A stretch of DNA of 64,000 nt from an uncultured Verrucomicrobiota bacterium (GCA_903898675.1 CAIUGM010000038.1:1-64000), one strand, 5' to 3'; numbered from the stretch's first letter, positions 17,495-27,597 are shown. Numbers and translations are program-made. The notes: generated by a model not told the origin, from the letters alone.

Positions 17495-20314
17495 TCAGCG
17501 GGGCGGGAACTCGAACTCCGCCTTGTCCTGCTTTTGCGACAGGACGAGGTAGGCGCTGAACTTCGAGCCGCGCTTGGAGATGAAGCCCTCGATCAGGTTG
17601 CTGCGGCCGTCCTCGATCAGGCGGCGCACCTCGTCGGTCGGGATCTCCACGTCGCACAGCTTGCGCTGCAGCTTGAACACCGCGCGGTTGTCCTGGCCCG
17701 GTTTGCGGACGTAAAAGGCCTCGTCGGTCATCACGAGCTCGCCGCCGTGCACCTTGCTTTCGCCGATCACGGTGGCCTTCGACAAGTCGAGCGGGACCCG
17801 CGCCTTGCGGGCGATCGGCTTGCCGTCCTTGTCGAGCTTCGCCTTGCGCGGCGGGAACTCCCAGGACATCTTGCCATCCTCGCGCTTGAGGAACGCATCG
17901 AAGGGCCGGCCCTTCTTGGAAATGAAACCCTGGATCAGGTCGGTCTTCCCCTCCGCCACCAGCTTGATCGCCTGCTCGGGCGGGATCGGCTTCTGGCACA
18001 TGATCCGGCCCACGCGGAAGGTCTGCTTCCAGCCCTCGCCGTCGCGCTCGCGCAGGATGTAACTGCCGCCGTTTTCACACAGCTCGGCCTTGGTCACCGG
18101 GTCGGTCCAGAAGGGCGTCAGCGTCGCGATGTCAGCCTTGTCGCCGAAGTCGAACTCGGTCTTCCACTTCTTGGTGACGACCTCTTTCTTGGTGGTCTTG
18201 TCCTTCTTCGTCTCCTCGACCTCGGTGAGCTTGAGGACGGCGGAGAAGCGGTTGCGGGTCTTGTTGGAAATGAAGCCGTCGAGCGGGCCGACCGCGCGTT
18301 TTTCGACCAGCTGCTTGATCTCGGGCTCCTCCATGCGGCGGCCGCCGATGATCTTGTAGACCATCAGCCCGCCGTCCGCCGACTTGTAGCCGCGCAGGGT
18401 CTCGCGCAGCGGTTTGCTGTCGGTGGGCGAGATGATGTCGGTGACGCGTGCGACCGAGTCGTCCTCCTCGAAGCCCTTCACGCGCTCGACCATGCCCTTG
18501 GTCTCCCTGATGATCTCGGCCATGAACTTCTCGCGGGAATACTTGCCGTGTTCCATCTGGCGGAGATTGAACTCCCAGCCGCCGGTCATGGCCGGGCTGG
18601 TGATCTCGGTGGCCTTCACTGCGGTGAGAAACTGGATGAGCTGCTCGGCCTTCGTGGTCGGCACCAGCTCGCGCTGGTTGCGGTCCATGTATTTCTGGTT
18701 GATCAGGCCGTCGATGGTGTCGGCGCGGGTGGCCGGGGTGCCGAGCCCGCGTTCCTTCATGGCCTCGGCGAGTTCCTCGTCGTCGACGAGCTTGCCGGCG
18801 CCTTCCATCGCGGAGAGCAGGGTGGCTTCCGTGTAGCGTGGTGGCGGCCGGGTGCTTTCGGCGTGCAACACGGCTTCCAGCGTCTTGGCCTTGCTCTTGT
18901 CCTCGGGCGACAGCGCGGGCAGGGCCTTCGAATCCGGTGAATCCTCGTCGACGGTGTTCTTGCCGTAGACCTGCAGCCAGCCGGGCGCGGTGAGGACCTT
19001 GCCCTCGGTCTTGAAGGTGTGGCTCGCCACCACGCTCAGCCGGGTGGTGATGTCGAACTCCGCCACGGGATGGAAGGTCGCGACGAAGCGCCGGGCGATC
19101 ATGTCGAACAGCTTGGCCTCGGCCTCGTCGAGGTTCTTGGCCTCGTGCTGGGTCGGGATGATGGCAAAGTGATCCGAGACCTGGGCGTTGTTGAAAATGC
19201 GCTTGTTCGGCTGCACCCAGCCGGATTCCAGCACGCGCCGGGCGTGCTGCTGCAGGTCGCCGCCCAGGTTGCCGAGGGTTTCGCGCACCAGCGGGATATA
19301 ATCCTCCGGCAGGGCCCGCGAGTCGGTGCGGGGGTAGGTGATCATCTTGTGGCGCTCGTAGAGGGACTGCGCGATCTGGAGCGTGCGCTTGGCCGGGAAA
19401 CCGTAGCGGCCGTTCGCCTCGCGCTGGAGGGTGGTCAGGTCATAGAGCCGCGGGGCGATCTGGGTGCTGCCCTTCTTTTCCTCGGTGACCGTGGCGATGG
19501 GCTGGCCCTGGCAGGCGGCGACGACGGCCTCGGCGGTCTGCCTGACCCACAGGCGGTCGACGCGGTCATGCTCGTCATCATTCTTCCTGAAGTCCGGCCG
19601 CTGGTAGACGCCCTCGTAGTTGCCCTTGGCCACGCCGAAATTGGCCGTGATGCGCCAGTAGTCGCGGGGCTTGAAATTGCGGATCTCCAGCTCGCGGCTG
19701 TAGACGATGGCGAGGGTGGGGGTCTGGACGCGGCCGACGGAGGCGACATTGCCCGCGCGGGAGCCGAACATGCGCTTGGTCAGGGCCCGGGTGCCGTTGA
19801 TGCCGATCAGCCAGTCGCTCTCGCTCCGGCAGCGGGCGGCGTCGGCCAGGCCCTGCATCTGTTCCGCCGTGCGCAGGTGCCGGAAGGCCTCCTTGATGCC
19901 GGCATCGGTCATCGAGGACATCCAGAGGCGCAGGAAGGGCTTTTTGCACTTCGTCAGCTGGTAGATATAAGTGAAGATCAGCTCGCCCTCGCGGCCCGCG
20001 TCGCAGGCGTTGATGACGCTGGTCACATCCTTCCGGGCCAGGAGCTTCTTCAGCTGGTCAAACCGCTGCTTGGACTCCGGGATGGGCATGAGCTCGAACT
20101 GCTCGGGGATGATCGGCAGCGTCTCCAGCCGCCAGAAGCCGTATTTCTTCTTGTCGATGTCCTCCGGCATCTGGAGTCCCACCAGGTGGCCGACGGCCGA
20201 GGAGATCACGTACTCGTCGTTTTCAAAATGGTCGCCCAGCTTGGGGATTTTGCCGAGGGCGCGCGCCAGGTCGGCGGCCACGGACGGCTTCTCGGCAATG
20301 ATGAGACACTTCAT
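17495..20314 (-). CDS. topB: Type IA DNA topoisomerase, topoisomerase III-like
   Basis: A 939-residue enzyme that passes single strands and decatenates DNA. The Toprim domain begins at residue 1 (CLIIAEKPSVAADLARAL) and has the acidic motif NACDAGREGELIF near 100. RSESDWLIGINGTRALT and VGRVQTPTLAIV follow, then the active-site Tyr in MITYPRTDSRALPEDY near 330. After about residue 690 there are three copies of a C-terminal repeat, each containing a GFIS-K/N-K pattern (LDGFISNKTRNRF, IQGFISKKGRPF, IEGFISKRGSKF). These fit the Toprim-associated C-terminal repeats of TopB-like proteins. It is longer than E. coli TopB (about 650) because of these repeats. Confidence 0.93.
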   Translation of the reverse strand: MKCLIIAEKPSVAADLARALGKIPKLGDHFENDEYVISSAVGHLVGLQMPEDIDKKKYGFWRLETLPIIPEQFELMPIPESKQRFDQLKKLLARKDVTSVINACDAGREGELIFTYIYQLTKCKKPFLRLWMSSMTDAGIKEAFRHLRTAEQMQGLADAARCRSESDWLIGINGTRALTKRMFGSRAGNVASVGRVQTPTLAIVYSRELEIRNFKPRDYWRITANFGVAKGNYEGVYQRPDFRKNDDEHDRVDRLWVRQTAEAVVAACQGQPIATVTEEKKGSTQIAPRLYDLTTLQREANGRYGFPAKRTLQIAQSLYERHKMITYPRTDSRALPEDYIPLVRETLGNLGGDLQQHARRVLESGWVQPNKRIFNNAQVSDHFAIIPTQHEAKNLDEAEAKLFDMIARRFVATFHPVAEFDITTRLSVVASHTFKTEGKVLTAPGWLQVYGKNTVDEDSPDSKALPALSPEDKSKAKTLEAVLHAESTRPPPRYTEATLLSAMEGAGKLVDDEELAEAMKERGLGTPATRADTIDGLINQKYMDRNQRELVPTTKAEQLIQFLTAVKATEITSPAMTGGWEFNLRQMEHGKYSREKFMAEIIRETKGMVERVKGFEEDDSVARVTDIISPTDSKPLRETLRGYKSADGGLMVYKIIGGRRMEEPEIKQLVEKRAVGPLDGFISNKTRNRFSAVLKLTEVEETKKDKTTKKEVVTKKWKTEFDFGDKADIATLTPFWTDPVTKAELCENGGSYILRERDGEGWKQTFRVGRIMCQKPIPPEQAIKLVAEGKTDLIQGFISKKGRPFDAFLKREDGKMSWEFPPRKAKLDKDGKPIARKARVPLDLSKATVIGESKVHGGELVMTDEAFYVRKPGQDNRAVFKLQRKLCDVEIPTDEVRRLIEDGRSNLIEGFISKRGSKFSAYLVLSQKQDKAEFEFPPR

Positions 20315-20472
20315 GTGGGGGCGAGCGGTTACGCTTCGCCCGCGAGAATTTCAAGCAATACTTTTTCCGGCGAGAATTTCCCGCCGCAAAATTCCCTCCT
20401 GAATTCAGGCGGAAATCGCAGGCGATTCAGCAGCGTTTGTGACGGCGGCAGCGCGCGATCCCGCCCGGCAAT

Positions 20473-21555
20473 TCACTTCGTCCCGAGTTCCGCCAGCACC
20501 GCATCCAGCGCCGTGAGCAAGGCCGCGATCGTCCCGTCGGTCTCGTCGCCCATGTTGGAGATGCGAAACGCGAGGCCCTTCAGCTTGCCGTAGCCGCCGT
20601 CGATCACGAAACCGTGTTTCGATTTGAGCGACTTGTTCAGGGCCACGAGGTCGACCTTGAGGGTGTTGGCGAAGCAGTTGAGCGTGACCGAACCGTAGCC
20701 CTCCTTGGGGAACAGCTTGAAGCCCTTGGCCACGGCCCAGGCGCGGACCGTCTGGTTCAGGCGGGCGTGGCGGGCGTAGCGGACCTCGGCGCCCTCGGCC
20801 TTGATGTCCTCGAGCTTGGACTTGAGGGCGTAAATCAGCGGGATGACCGGCGTGCTTGGGGTCATGCCCGACTCATGGTTCTTCTGGAATTCCAGGAAGT
20901 CGAAATAGTAGCCGCGCCCCGTGACGGTTGCAGCGCGCTCGAGCGCCCGTTTCGAGACGGAAAAAATCGACAGGCCCGGGGGCAGGGCGAGGGCCTTCTG
21001 CGAACCGGTGATCATGACGTCAATGCCGAGCTCGTCCTTCTTGATCGGCAGGGCGCTGAACGAGCTGATGGTGTCGACGATACTGATGACCTCGGGGAAA
21101 TCGCGCAGGACCGCCATCAGGGCGGGCAGGTCGCTCATGCAGCCGCACGAGGTCTCGTTGTGGATGAGGGTGACGGCGTCGTACTGGCCGGTGGCGAGCT
21201 CGGCCCGCAGGGCGGCGGGATCGACCGGCTGGCCCCACTCAAACTTGAGCCCGCTGGCGGCGAGGCCGCAGCGCTGGGCGACGTCGAGCCACTTGTCCGA
21301 GAAGGCGCCGTTCATGCAGCAAAGGACCTTTTTCTTCACGACGTTGCGGAGGGAACCCTCCATCACGCCCCAGGCACTGCTCGTGCTCAGGTAGACCGGG
21401 TCCTTGGTGAAAAACAACGCCTGCAGGTCCGGCTGCATCGACTGGTACAGGGCCACGAAGTCGGTGCTGCGGTGGCCGATCATGGGCTGGGCCATCGCGC
21501 GCAGCGTCTTGTCCGAAACGGCGATCGGGCCGGGAATGAAAAGTTTGTAGCTCAT
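20473..21555 (-). CDS. Class V aminotransferase (alanine-glyoxylate/serine-pyruvate type)
   Basis: A 360-residue fold-type I PLP enzyme. The N-terminus KLFIPGPIAVSDKTL is typical of the serine-pyruvate/alanine-glyoxylate aminotransferase branch. The PLP Asp/thr region is SIVDTISSFSALP, and the Schiff-base Lys is in MITGSQKALALPPG. ATG at 21555 (MSYKLFIPGP) is preferred over the ORF-track start at 21588. It may serve glycine/serine/glyoxylate metabolism; phosphoserine-like substrates cannot be excluded. It lies 158 bp from topB and is divergent from lpxK. A perfect CCTGAATTCAGG palindrome (20398-20409) lies in the gap after it. Confidence 0.88.
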   Translation of the reverse strand: MSYKLFIPGPIAVSDKTLRAMAQPMIGHRSTDFVALYQSMQPDLQALFFTKDPVYLSTSSAWGVMEGSLRNVVKKKVLCCMNGAFSDKWLDVAQRCGLAASGLKFEWGQPVDPAALRAELATGQYDAVTLIHNETSCGCMSDLPALMAVLRDFPEVISIVDTISSFSALPIKKDELGIDVMITGSQKALALPPGLSIFSVSKRALERAATVTGRGYYFDFLEFQKNHESGMTPSTPVIPLIYALKSKLEDIKAEGAEVRYARHARLNQTVRAWAVAKGFKLFPKEGYGSVTLNCFANTLKVDLVALNKSLKSKHGFVIDGGYGKLKGLAFRISNMGDETDGTIAALLTALDAVLAELGTK

Positions 21556-21648
21556 GATGGGAGGTGAAGCGGGTGTTGCATGTCGCAAAACCTACAGGTA
21601 GCACAAACACACACCCACCCACTCCGTCGCGTCAAAGCCAATTTGCTC

Positions 21649-22854
21649 ATGCCCAACCGCTGGTTCCGTCATAAGGCCGATGAATTCGAGCAATTCGCCA
21701 TTGATGTCATCATGGGGCGGCGGGAAGGAACCTCGGCGGCGCTCTTTGGCGCGTTCCTGCAGGTGTGCTCCTACCTCTTCAGCGGCATTGTGCAGCTCCG
21801 CCTCTGGCTCTACCGCAACCGGATCCTCCGCGACCAGCCGCTCGGCTGCCTCGTCGTGGTCGTCGGCAACCTGACGGTCGGCGGCACGGGCAAGACGCCC
21901 GTGGTCGAGATGTTCGCCAAGGCGCTCCGCGACCGCGGCCGCAAGGTCGCGATCCTGTCGCGCGGCTACAAGAGCAAGGCCGCGCCGCTGTGGCAGAAGT
22001 GGTGGTTCTGGCTCAACCACACCGAGGAGGAGCCGCCGCGCGTGGTCAGCGACGGCGAAACCGTGCTGCTCGATTCCGAAGTGGCCGGCGACGAGCCGTT
22101 CATGCTGGCGCGCAACCTGCCCGGGGTCGTCGTGCTCGTGGACAAGAACCGCGTGAAGGCCGGCGCCTACGCCATCAAGCGCTTCGGCTGCGACACCCTC
22201 ATCCTCGACGACGGTTTCCAATACCTGCCGCTCAAGGGCCGGCTCAACCTGCTGCTGGTGGACAAGACCAATCCGTTCGGCAACGGCTTCCTCCTCCCGC
22301 GCGGCATCCTGCGCGAGCCGATCAAGCACCTCCAGCGCGCCTCCTACGTCTTTCTCACCAAGTCGCGCGGCCACCGCGACGAGGAGCTGGAGGCGATGAT
22401 CCGCAAGTTCAACCCCGCCGCGGAAATCATCGAGTGCGCCCACAAGCCGCAGTACCTGCAGCGCATCGACAACGGCGAACGGATCCAGCTGGCCACGCTG
22501 GCCGGCCGCCGGATCGGCGCCTTCAGCGGCATCGCCGCCCCGGAGAGTTTCGAGGCCTTCTTGCGCGAGACGGGTGCGCAGCTGATCCATACGCGCCGGT
22601 TTCTCGACCACTACCGCTTCACCCATGAGGATCTGGAGGGGGTGTTCGCCGAGGCCGTGGAGGCGGGCGTCGAGGTGATGATCACCACCGAGAAGGATGC
22701 GGTCCGCATCGAGGCCGGCGAAAAATTCCCGCTGCCATGCTACTACCTCCGGCTCGAAATCGAGATCTTGCGCGGGGCGTCCGATTTCCAGGAAGCCGTG
22801 GGCAAGATCTGTTTCCCCAACGGGCAGCCGGCGAACGATCTGCCGGCGGGGTGA
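21649..22854 (+). CDS. lpxK: Tetraacyldisaccharide 4'-kinase (lipid A synthesis)
   Basis: A 401-residue inner-membrane-associated kinase that phosphorylates the 4' position of the lipid A disaccharide. An N-terminal hydrophobic segment precedes the Walker A region [51 protein letters not shown] and [14 protein letters not shown] match the family, as does TTEKDAVRI near the C-terminus. ATG at 21649 is chosen because the longer ORF start lies in unrelated low-complexity DNA. Its presence implies a lipopolysaccharide-type outer membrane. A cluster of repeats follows its stop codon. Confidence 0.95.
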   Translation: MPNRWFRHKADEFEQFAIDVIMGRREGTSAALFGAFLQVCSYLFSGIVQLRLWLYRNRILRDQPLGCLVVVVGNLTVGGTGKTPVVEMFAKALRDRGRKVAILSRGYKSKAAPLWQKWWFWLNHTEEEPPRVVSDGETVLLDSEVAGDEPFMLARNLPGVVVLVDKNRVKAGAYAIKRFGCDTLILDDGFQYLPLKGRLNLLLVDKTNPFGNGFLLPRGILREPIKHLQRASYVFLTKSRGHRDEELEAMIRKFNPAAEIIECAHKPQYLQRIDNGERIQLATLAGRRIGAFSGIAAPESFEAFLRETGAQLIHTRRFLDHYRFTHEDLEGVFAEAVEAGVEVMITTEKDAVRIEAGEKFPLPCYYLRLEIEILRGASDFQEAVGKICFPNGQPANDLPAG

Positions 22855-22860
22855 GGTCAT

Positions 22861-22917
22861 GGTGGACGGACGGTCTCCCGGCCGCCCGCGGCCCGTCGGG
22901 AGACGGGCCCTCCATTT
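22861..22917. repeat. CTCCCGGCCG/GGGCCCTCCAT palindromic repeat, copy 1
   Basis: A GC-rich palindrome containing TCTCCCGGCCGCCCGCGGCC and ending ACGGGCCCTCCAT. It matches 37210-37262, and spurious ORFs over the two copies share the peptide start MEGPSP. It lies 7 bp after the lpxK stop. Confidence 0.75.
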
Positions 22918-22919
22918 TA

Positions 22920-22987
22920 GTAGGGGCGCAGACTTGCCCGTTCGACAGGCTCAGGGCCCAGAGCTTGTCGAGGGGCTGCGCCCCTAC
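22920..22987. repeat. GTAGGGGCGCA palindromic repeat with CTTGTCGA core
   Basis: Outer arms GTAGGGGCGCA (22920-22930) and TGCGCCCCTAC (22977-22987) are exact reverse complements. Inside, TTCGACAGGCTC pairs with GAGCTTGTCGA. Confidence 0.8.
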
Positions 22988-23003
22988 GAGACTGACAGGC
23001 GCT

Positions 23004-24092
23004 TTACGCCGTGAACCCGCGCCCCAGCCCCAGCGCGCCGAGCTGCCGCCGGTACGTCACCGAGGTCAGGTCGGCCCGCACGTGCACTTCCTCGCCGAGG
23101 TCGATGGGCAGGTCCTCGGGATTCTGGCGTTCCACGATGGCCTGGTCCTCGCCGTAGATCCGGTGCTGGAAGGCGATCAGTTCGTCGACGGACTTGTCGC
23201 GGTCGAAATTCCGGGCGACGATCGAAAATACCCGGGTGCGTCGCGCCGAGACCGGCGAAGCCGCGTTCAGCAGGGCCTGTTGGCCCGCACCGGGAAAATC
23301 GATGACGAGGCGGGCGAGGAAGGGCAGGTGGAGGTCGTAGACCCGCCGCCAGGTCTGGGTGGCGGCGTCCGGATCGGTGACGTTGCCGACGTTGCTGGTG
23401 AAATCCGCATGGACGCCGTAAGGCGTGGCTTGGACCTCATAACGGGGCACCGCCGGATCGCGCACGGCAAAGGTGTTCTCGTGCACAAAGGCAAAGTGGG
23501 CCACATCGCAAAAACTCTCGACCTGCCGGCCGGCCGACGCCGCCCAGTCGAGCGGGGGCACGTGCACGATCTGGTACCCGGCATCACCGACCTCGGGAAA
23601 CGCGGGGACTTCACCCGCCGGCGAGTCCGCCAGGCAAACCCAGACCAGGCCGTAGAGTTCCTTCGCCTGAAAAACCTGCAGGTGCAGCTTGGCCGGAATG
23701 AGCCCGCCCGGGTGGGCGGGAATCTCGGTGCATTGCCCGGCCTGGTCGTAGCAATAGCCGTGGTAGGCGCACGCGATCCGGTCACCCTTGAGTTTGCCCA
23801 TGCTCAGGGGCGCGCCGCGGTGGACGCAAATATCCGCCGCGGCCGTGACCCCGGCCGAGGTCCGGTAGAGAACCAGCTCCTGATCAAGCAACCTGGCCGC
23901 CACCGGCTTGTCCTGCACCGCCGCACTCAGGGCCACCGGATACCAATAGGCCGCGAGGATGCTCCAATCGCCGGGGGTGAAGGTACAGTTGCGAGGTGGC
24001 TTGAGTGATGGCACAGCCGGGGAAAAGCACGGGATGTGCCAGTGGCTGCAATCGTGAATCACACCCAACACACCCCGCACTGCGGGCATCAT
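23004..24092 (-). CDS. Rieske-type aromatic ring-hydroxylating oxygenase, alpha subunit-like
   Basis: About 362 residues. The Rieske [2Fe-2S] site is CVHRGAPLSMG followed by CAYHGYCYD (C-x-H ... C-x2-H), near residues 88-110. The mononuclear iron site is in SFCDVAHFAFVHENTF (Asp, His, His). The overall form resembles vanillate demethylase oxygenase/PaO-type single-component oxygenases. A reductase gene is not adjacent. The start is uncertain: ATG at 24092 adds a poorly conserved leader, and the GTG near 24014 gives a more usual N-terminus. It may oxidise or demethylate an aromatic or tetrapyrrole substrate; the substrate is unknown. Confidence 0.85.
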   Translation of the reverse strand: MMPAVRGVLGVIHDCSHWHIPCFSPAVPSLKPPRNCTFTPGDWSILAAYWYPVALSAAVQDKPVAARLLDQELVLYRTSAGVTAAADICVHRGAPLSMGKLKGDRIACAYHGYCYDQAGQCTEIPAHPGGLIPAKLHLQVFQAKELYGLVWVCLADSPAGEVPAFPEVGDAGYQIVHVPPLDWAASAGRQVESFCDVAHFAFVHENTFAVRDPAVPRYEVQATPYGVHADFTSNVGNVTDPDAATQTWRRVYDLHLPFLARLVIDFPGAGQQALLNAASPVSARRTRVFSIVARNFDRDKSVDELIAFQHRIYGEDQAIVERQNPEDLPIDLGEEVHVRADLTSVTYRRQLGALGLGRGFTA

Positions 24093-24308
24093 CCGTCGCG
24101 CTGGCTATGGACGCCGGGCCCCTTTCGATAGGGCAATTTAAGACAAGGGCAGCCGGCCGAGTGAGTCCCCCCCCTGGAGAGGGGTGGCGCGAAGCGACGG
24201 GGTGTGTGCTGGATTTCCGCAAGCTCCATCATTTGGATTCCTCATTGGCACCCGCCCAAACGCTTTGGGGTTGAACGCCACGAACCGAAACCCGAAGGTA
24301 ACCGAACC

Positions 24309-25427
24309 ATGAGTGACCCACGTTATGCCCGGCTGGCCGAGGTGCTGACCGGTTTTTCCACTGAACTGAAGAAGGGTGAACGCGTGCTGATCGACGCGTT
24401 TGACGTGCCGGATGCCTTCACCATCGCGCTCGTGCGCGCGGCCCAGGATCGCGGGGCCATGCCCTACGTGAACATCCAGCGGGCCCGCATCACCCGCGAA
24501 CTGCTCAAGGGCGCGACGGCCGAGCAGTACGCCACCACCTCCGAAGTGGAACTCCAGCGCATGCAGAAGATGCAGGCCTATATCGCCGTGCGCGGATCGG
24601 ATAACATCTTCGAGACTTCCGATGTGCCGGCCGAACGCGTCCAGACCGTGGCCAAGGTCCTTAAGCCCGTCCTCGATTACCGCGTCAACAAGACCAAGTG
24701 GGTCGTCTTGCGCTGGCCGTCCTCCGCGATGGCGCAGCAGGCGGGCATGAGCACGTCGGCGTTCGAGGATTTCTACTTCCGGGTCTGCACCTTCGACTAC
24801 AGCCGCTACGGCCCGGGGATGAAGGCGCTGGCCGAGCTGATGGACCGGACCGACCGGGTGCACCTGAAGGGTCCGGGCACGGACCTGAAGTTCTCGATCA
24901 AGGGCATTGGTGCCGTGCCGTGCGGCGGCCTCCGCAACATTCCCGACGGCGAGGTGTTCTCCTGCCCGGTGAAGGACAGCGTGGAGGGTGTCATCCAGTA
25001 CAACGCCCCGACGGTTTACCTCGGCACCTCGTTCGACAACATCCGGCTGGTTTTCAAGAAGGGCCGGATCGTGGAGGCGACGGGCAACAACACGAAGCGC
25101 CTGAACGAGATTCTCGATACCGACGCGGGCTCGCGCTACATCGGGGAATTCGCCATCGGCTTCAACCCGAACATCCTCGAGCCGATGCGGGACATCCTGT
25201 TCGACGAGAAGATCGCGGGCTCCTTCCACTTTACGCCGGGCCAGGCCTATGAGACCGGCGGCAACGGCAACAAGTCGGCCGTCCACTGGGACATGGTCAA
25301 CATCCAGCGCCCGGAGTACGGCGGCGGCGAAATCTGGTTTGACGGCAAGCTCATCCGCAAGGACGGCCTGTTCACGGTGCCGGCGCTGAAGAAACTTAAT
25401 CCGGCGGAACTACTGAAGGTGAAATGA
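24309..25427 (+). CDS. M29 family metalloaminopeptidase (second copy)
   Basis: A 372-residue M29 aminopeptidase. Metal-site motifs are NIPDGEVFS (Glu), IGEFAIGFN (Glu), [19 protein letters not shown] (Glu and His) and HWDMVNIQ (His and Asp-Met). This is closer to the family consensus than the copy at 13096-14301, and the two differ enough to suggest different substrates. ATG at 24309 ([16 protein letters not shown]) is preferred over the ORF-track start at 24204. It is divergent from the Rieske gene and followed by an inverted repeat, then the adenosine deaminase gene. Confidence 0.92.
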   Translation: MSDPRYARLAEVLTGFSTELKKGERVLIDAFDVPDAFTIALVRAAQDRGAMPYVNIQRARITRELLKGATAEQYATTSEVELQRMQKMQAYIAVRGSDNIFETSDVPAERVQTVAKVLKPVLDYRVNKTKWVVLRWPSSAMAQQAGMSTSAFEDFYFRVCTFDYSRYGPGMKALAELMDRTDRVHLKGPGTDLKFSIKGIGAVPCGGLRNIPDGEVFSCPVKDSVEGVIQYNAPTVYLGTSFDNIRLVFKKGRIVEATGNNTKRLNEILDTDAGSRYIGEFAIGFNPNILEPMRDILFDEKIAGSFHFTPGQAYETGGNGNKSAVHWDMVNIQRPEYGGGEIWFDGKLIRKDGLFTVPALKKLNPAELLKVK

Positions 25428-25432
25428 TTTTA

Positions 25433-25491
25433 CCCACGGAACACCCGGAAGCAGAACTTCCGGGTCCAGTGTATTCCGTGTGTTCCGTGGG
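25433..25491. repeat. Nested perfect inverted repeat between aminopeptidase and add
   Basis: Outer arms CCCACGGAACAC (25433-25444) and GTGTTCCGTGGG (25480-25491) are exact. An inner hairpin ACCCGGAAG-CAGAA-CTTCCGGGT (25443-25465) is also exact. It ends 2 bp before the next start codon. It could shape mRNA termination or initiation, and belongs to the same word-type family as the repeats at 14317 and 43025. Confidence 0.85.
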
Positions 25492-25493
25492 CC

Positions 25494-26486
25494 ATGAATT
25501 CTGATTCCTCGCTCCCTGCCTTTATCCAGTCTCTGCCCAAGACGGAGACACACCTCCACATCGAGGGCGCGCTGCCGTACGAGCTGCTGCGGGCCTGGCA
25601 GCCGGGGCGCTACCCGGAGTTCCCGGACTTTCGGGAACGTGGCTATCGTTACGCGAGTTTCGAGGACTTCAACCGGATCCTGCTGGAGCATGCGCTGCCC
25701 TGGTTCACCTCGGCCGAGCGTTACCATGAGGCGGCGAAGGTGGTTTTCGCGCGGCATGTCGCGGAGAACGTCAAGTACGTCGAGACCAGCTTTCACCTGC
25801 CGGTCAGTGGATTCATCAATGTGCCGGGACCGGAGATAATCGCGGCGATCCGCTCGGCAGTGCCGCCGGGGCTGGAAGTCCGGGTGTTTGCCGGGATGCT
25901 GCGGAGCGACATCAGCGGCGCGCTGCGCCCCGTCATTGATCAGCTGCACACGTGGGATGAACTGTCCGGGGTGGACCTGCATGGCGTCGAGTCGCTGCCG
26001 ACCGAGTCCGACACGGCCGCGATCTGGGCCGGGTTGCGGGCCGGTGGCAAGGTGACCAAGTGCCACGCGGGGGAATTCGCCGGACCGGCGAAGGTCCGGG
26101 AAGCCATCGAGCAACTCGGCGTGACCCGCATCCAACATGGCATCCGGGCGGGCGAGGATCCGGCGGTGATGAAGCTGGCCGCCGACCGCGGCGTGACCTT
26201 TGACGTGTGTCCGATCAGCAACGTCGGCCTGCAGGCGGTGCCGGACATGGCGCATCATCCGCTACGGCGGCTGACCGAGGCCGGGATCCGTTGCACCTTG
26301 AGCACGGATGACCCGCTGTGTTTTGCCAATACCGTCGCCGAGGAATACCTCGCCGTGGCGCACGGCCTGGGCTTTACCCGCCAGGAACTGGCGCGGTTTG
26401 CCCGGAACGGATTCGAGGTGGCGTTGCTGCCTGCTGCCCAGAAACAGGCCTGGCTGGACCAATTGGATGCCATTCTAAAGGGGTAG
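25494..26486 (+). CDS. add: Adenosine deaminase family protein
   Basis: A 330-residue TIM-barrel metal-dependent deaminase that hydrolyses adenosine (or adenine) to inosine (or hypoxanthine) in purine salvage. Metal and catalytic motifs are in order: [12 protein letters not shown] (HxH), KCHAGEFAG (His and catalytic Glu), TRIQHGIRA (His) and STDDPLCF (Asp pair). ATG at 25494 directly follows an inverted repeat. The TAG stop is formed by the first bases of a GTAGGAGCC repeat. The closely related adenine deaminases share these motifs, so the exact substrate is not certain. Confidence 0.88.
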   Translation: MNSDSSLPAFIQSLPKTETHLHIEGALPYELLRAWQPGRYPEFPDFRERGYRYASFEDFNRILLEHALPWFTSAERYHEAAKVVFARHVAENVKYVETSFHLPVSGFINVPGPEIIAAIRSAVPPGLEVRVFAGMLRSDISGALRPVIDQLHTWDELSGVDLHGVESLPTESDTAAIWAGLRAGGKVTKCHAGEFAGPAKVREAIEQLGVTRIQHGIRAGEDPAVMKLAADRGVTFDVCPISNVGLQAVPDMAHHPLRRLTEAGIRCTLSTDDPLCFANTVAEEYLAVAHGLGFTRQELARFARNGFEVALLPAAQKQAWLDQLDAILKG

Positions 26487-26505
26487 GAGCCTGCTTGCAG
26501 GCGAT
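26483..26505. repeat. GTAGGAGCC palindromic repeat at add stop / rluD start
   Basis: GTAGGAGCCTGCTTGCAGGC with the hairpin GCCTG-CTTG-CAGGC. Its GTAG supplies the add stop codon and its right end touches the ATG used for the next gene at 26504. Confidence 0.75.
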
Positions 26506-27466
26506 GGATTGTGCTGCACCATCAGCTCCCTTGGAAGTCACCGCCTACACCGTCCCCGACACGATCCGCCGCGAGCGCGCCGACAAGGTGCTGGCGCACG
26601 CCTTTCCCGCGCACAGCCGCTCGGCTTTCCAGCGGGCCCTGGAGGCCGGCCTCGTCAAGGCCGACGGCAGGATCATCGAGCAAAGCAGCGAGGTGAAGGC
26701 CGGGCAGGTCATGGAGTTTTCCTTTCCCGAAACGACGGTCATGGAGCTCAAGGCGGTCGACATCCCGCTCGACGTCATCTTCGAGGACAAGCACCTCATC
26801 GTGCTCAACAAGGCAGCGGGCATGGTCGTGCACCCCGGCGTGGGCACGGGCGAGGACACCATGGTGCATGCGCTGCTGGCCCACTGCGCGGGCGGGTTGA
26901 GCGGGATCGGCGGCGTGGAACGCCCGGGGATCGTGCACCGGCTCGACAAGGAAACGACGGGGTTGATCGTCGTCGCCAAGCATGACGCGGCGCACCGCGC
27001 GCTGGCGGACCAGTTTGCCTCGCGCACGATGCGCAAGGAATACGTCGCATTGGTTTCGGGTGTGCCGAAGACGGACAGCGGCAGCATCGACCGGAGCATA
27101 AGCCGTCATCCCGTACACCGACACCGCATGACCACCGGCGAAGGCGGACGTCCCTCCCGGACCGACTGGACGGTCGAAAAGAAATTTGGCGAAGCCGCCG
27201 CCTTGGTGCGTTGCCGGATTCACACCGGGCGCACGCACCAGATTCGCGTGCACCTGAAATCACTCGGCCATCCGGTGCTGGGCGATGCCACTTACGGCTG
27301 GAAGCCAAACCCGGCGATGCCAGTGCCGGCGCGCGTCATGTTGCACGCGGAACATCTCGTGTTCACCCATCCGGTCAGCGGCAAGGTCATGGATCTCGCG
27401 GCGCCGCTGCCGGCGGATTTCAAGAAGCTGGTGGCGGCATTGCGGAAGTTACCCAAGGGCAAGTAG
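26504..27466 (+). CDS. rluD: RluA/RluD-family 23S rRNA pseudouridine synthase
   Basis: A 320-residue protein with an N-terminal S4-like RNA-binding segment (about 15-75; RADKVLAHAF, VKADGRII) and a pseudouridine synthase domain. The catalytic Asp lies in the signature HRLDKETTGLIVVAKHD near residue 150. CRIHTGRTHQIRVHLKSLGHPVLGD follows further on. RluD modifies helix 69 of 23S rRNA in E. coli; the paralogues RluC and RluA share these motifs, so the target is inferred. ATG at 26504 is adopted; a TTG at 26531 is an alternative because the ATG abuts a repeat. The TAG stop lies in the next repeat. Confidence 0.88.
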   Translation: MDCAAPSAPLEVTAYTVPDTIRRERADKVLAHAFPAHSRSAFQRALEAGLVKADGRIIEQSSEVKAGQVMEFSFPETTVMELKAVDIPLDVIFEDKHLIVLNKAAGMVVHPGVGTGEDTMVHALLAHCAGGLSGIGGVERPGIVHRLDKETTGLIVVAKHDAAHRALADQFASRTMRKEYVALVSGVPKTDSGSIDRSISRHPVHRHRMTTGEGGRPSRTDWTVEKKFGEAAALVRCRIHTGRTHQIRVHLKSLGHPVLGDATYGWKPNPAMPVPARVMLHAEHLVFTHPVSGKVMDLAAPLPADFKKLVAALRKLPKGK

Positions 27467-27597
27467 CCGCGAGGGAGAGCCCTGTCAGCCGTTGGCTGGG
27501 CGAAGGTTGAGGCGACAACGTGGGCTCCCGGAATCCACGCTTTCGTTTGCGACTCAAGCGCGGCTACGCGAACCCGGTAGCCACCGGGGGCTAGGCC
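27463..27597. repeat. GTAGCCGCG...CGCGGCTAC palindrome plus adjacent GTAGCCACCGG repeat
   Basis: Outer arms GTAGCCGCG (27463-27471) and CGCGGCTAC (27559-27567) are exact; inside are GGGAGAGCCC/GGGCTCCC arms and CAGCC-GTT-GGCTG. A second short palindrome GTAGCCACCGGGGGCTA follows at 27577. The first GTAG provides the rluD stop codon. It fills the 131-bp convergent gap between rluD and the M28 gene. Confidence 0.75.

Noticed and set aside
24093-24308. Short ORF (24005..24274) between the Rieske and aminopeptidase genes
   Set aside because: It runs through repeat-like DNA (GGAGAGGGGTGGCGCGAAGC) and has no signal or domain.
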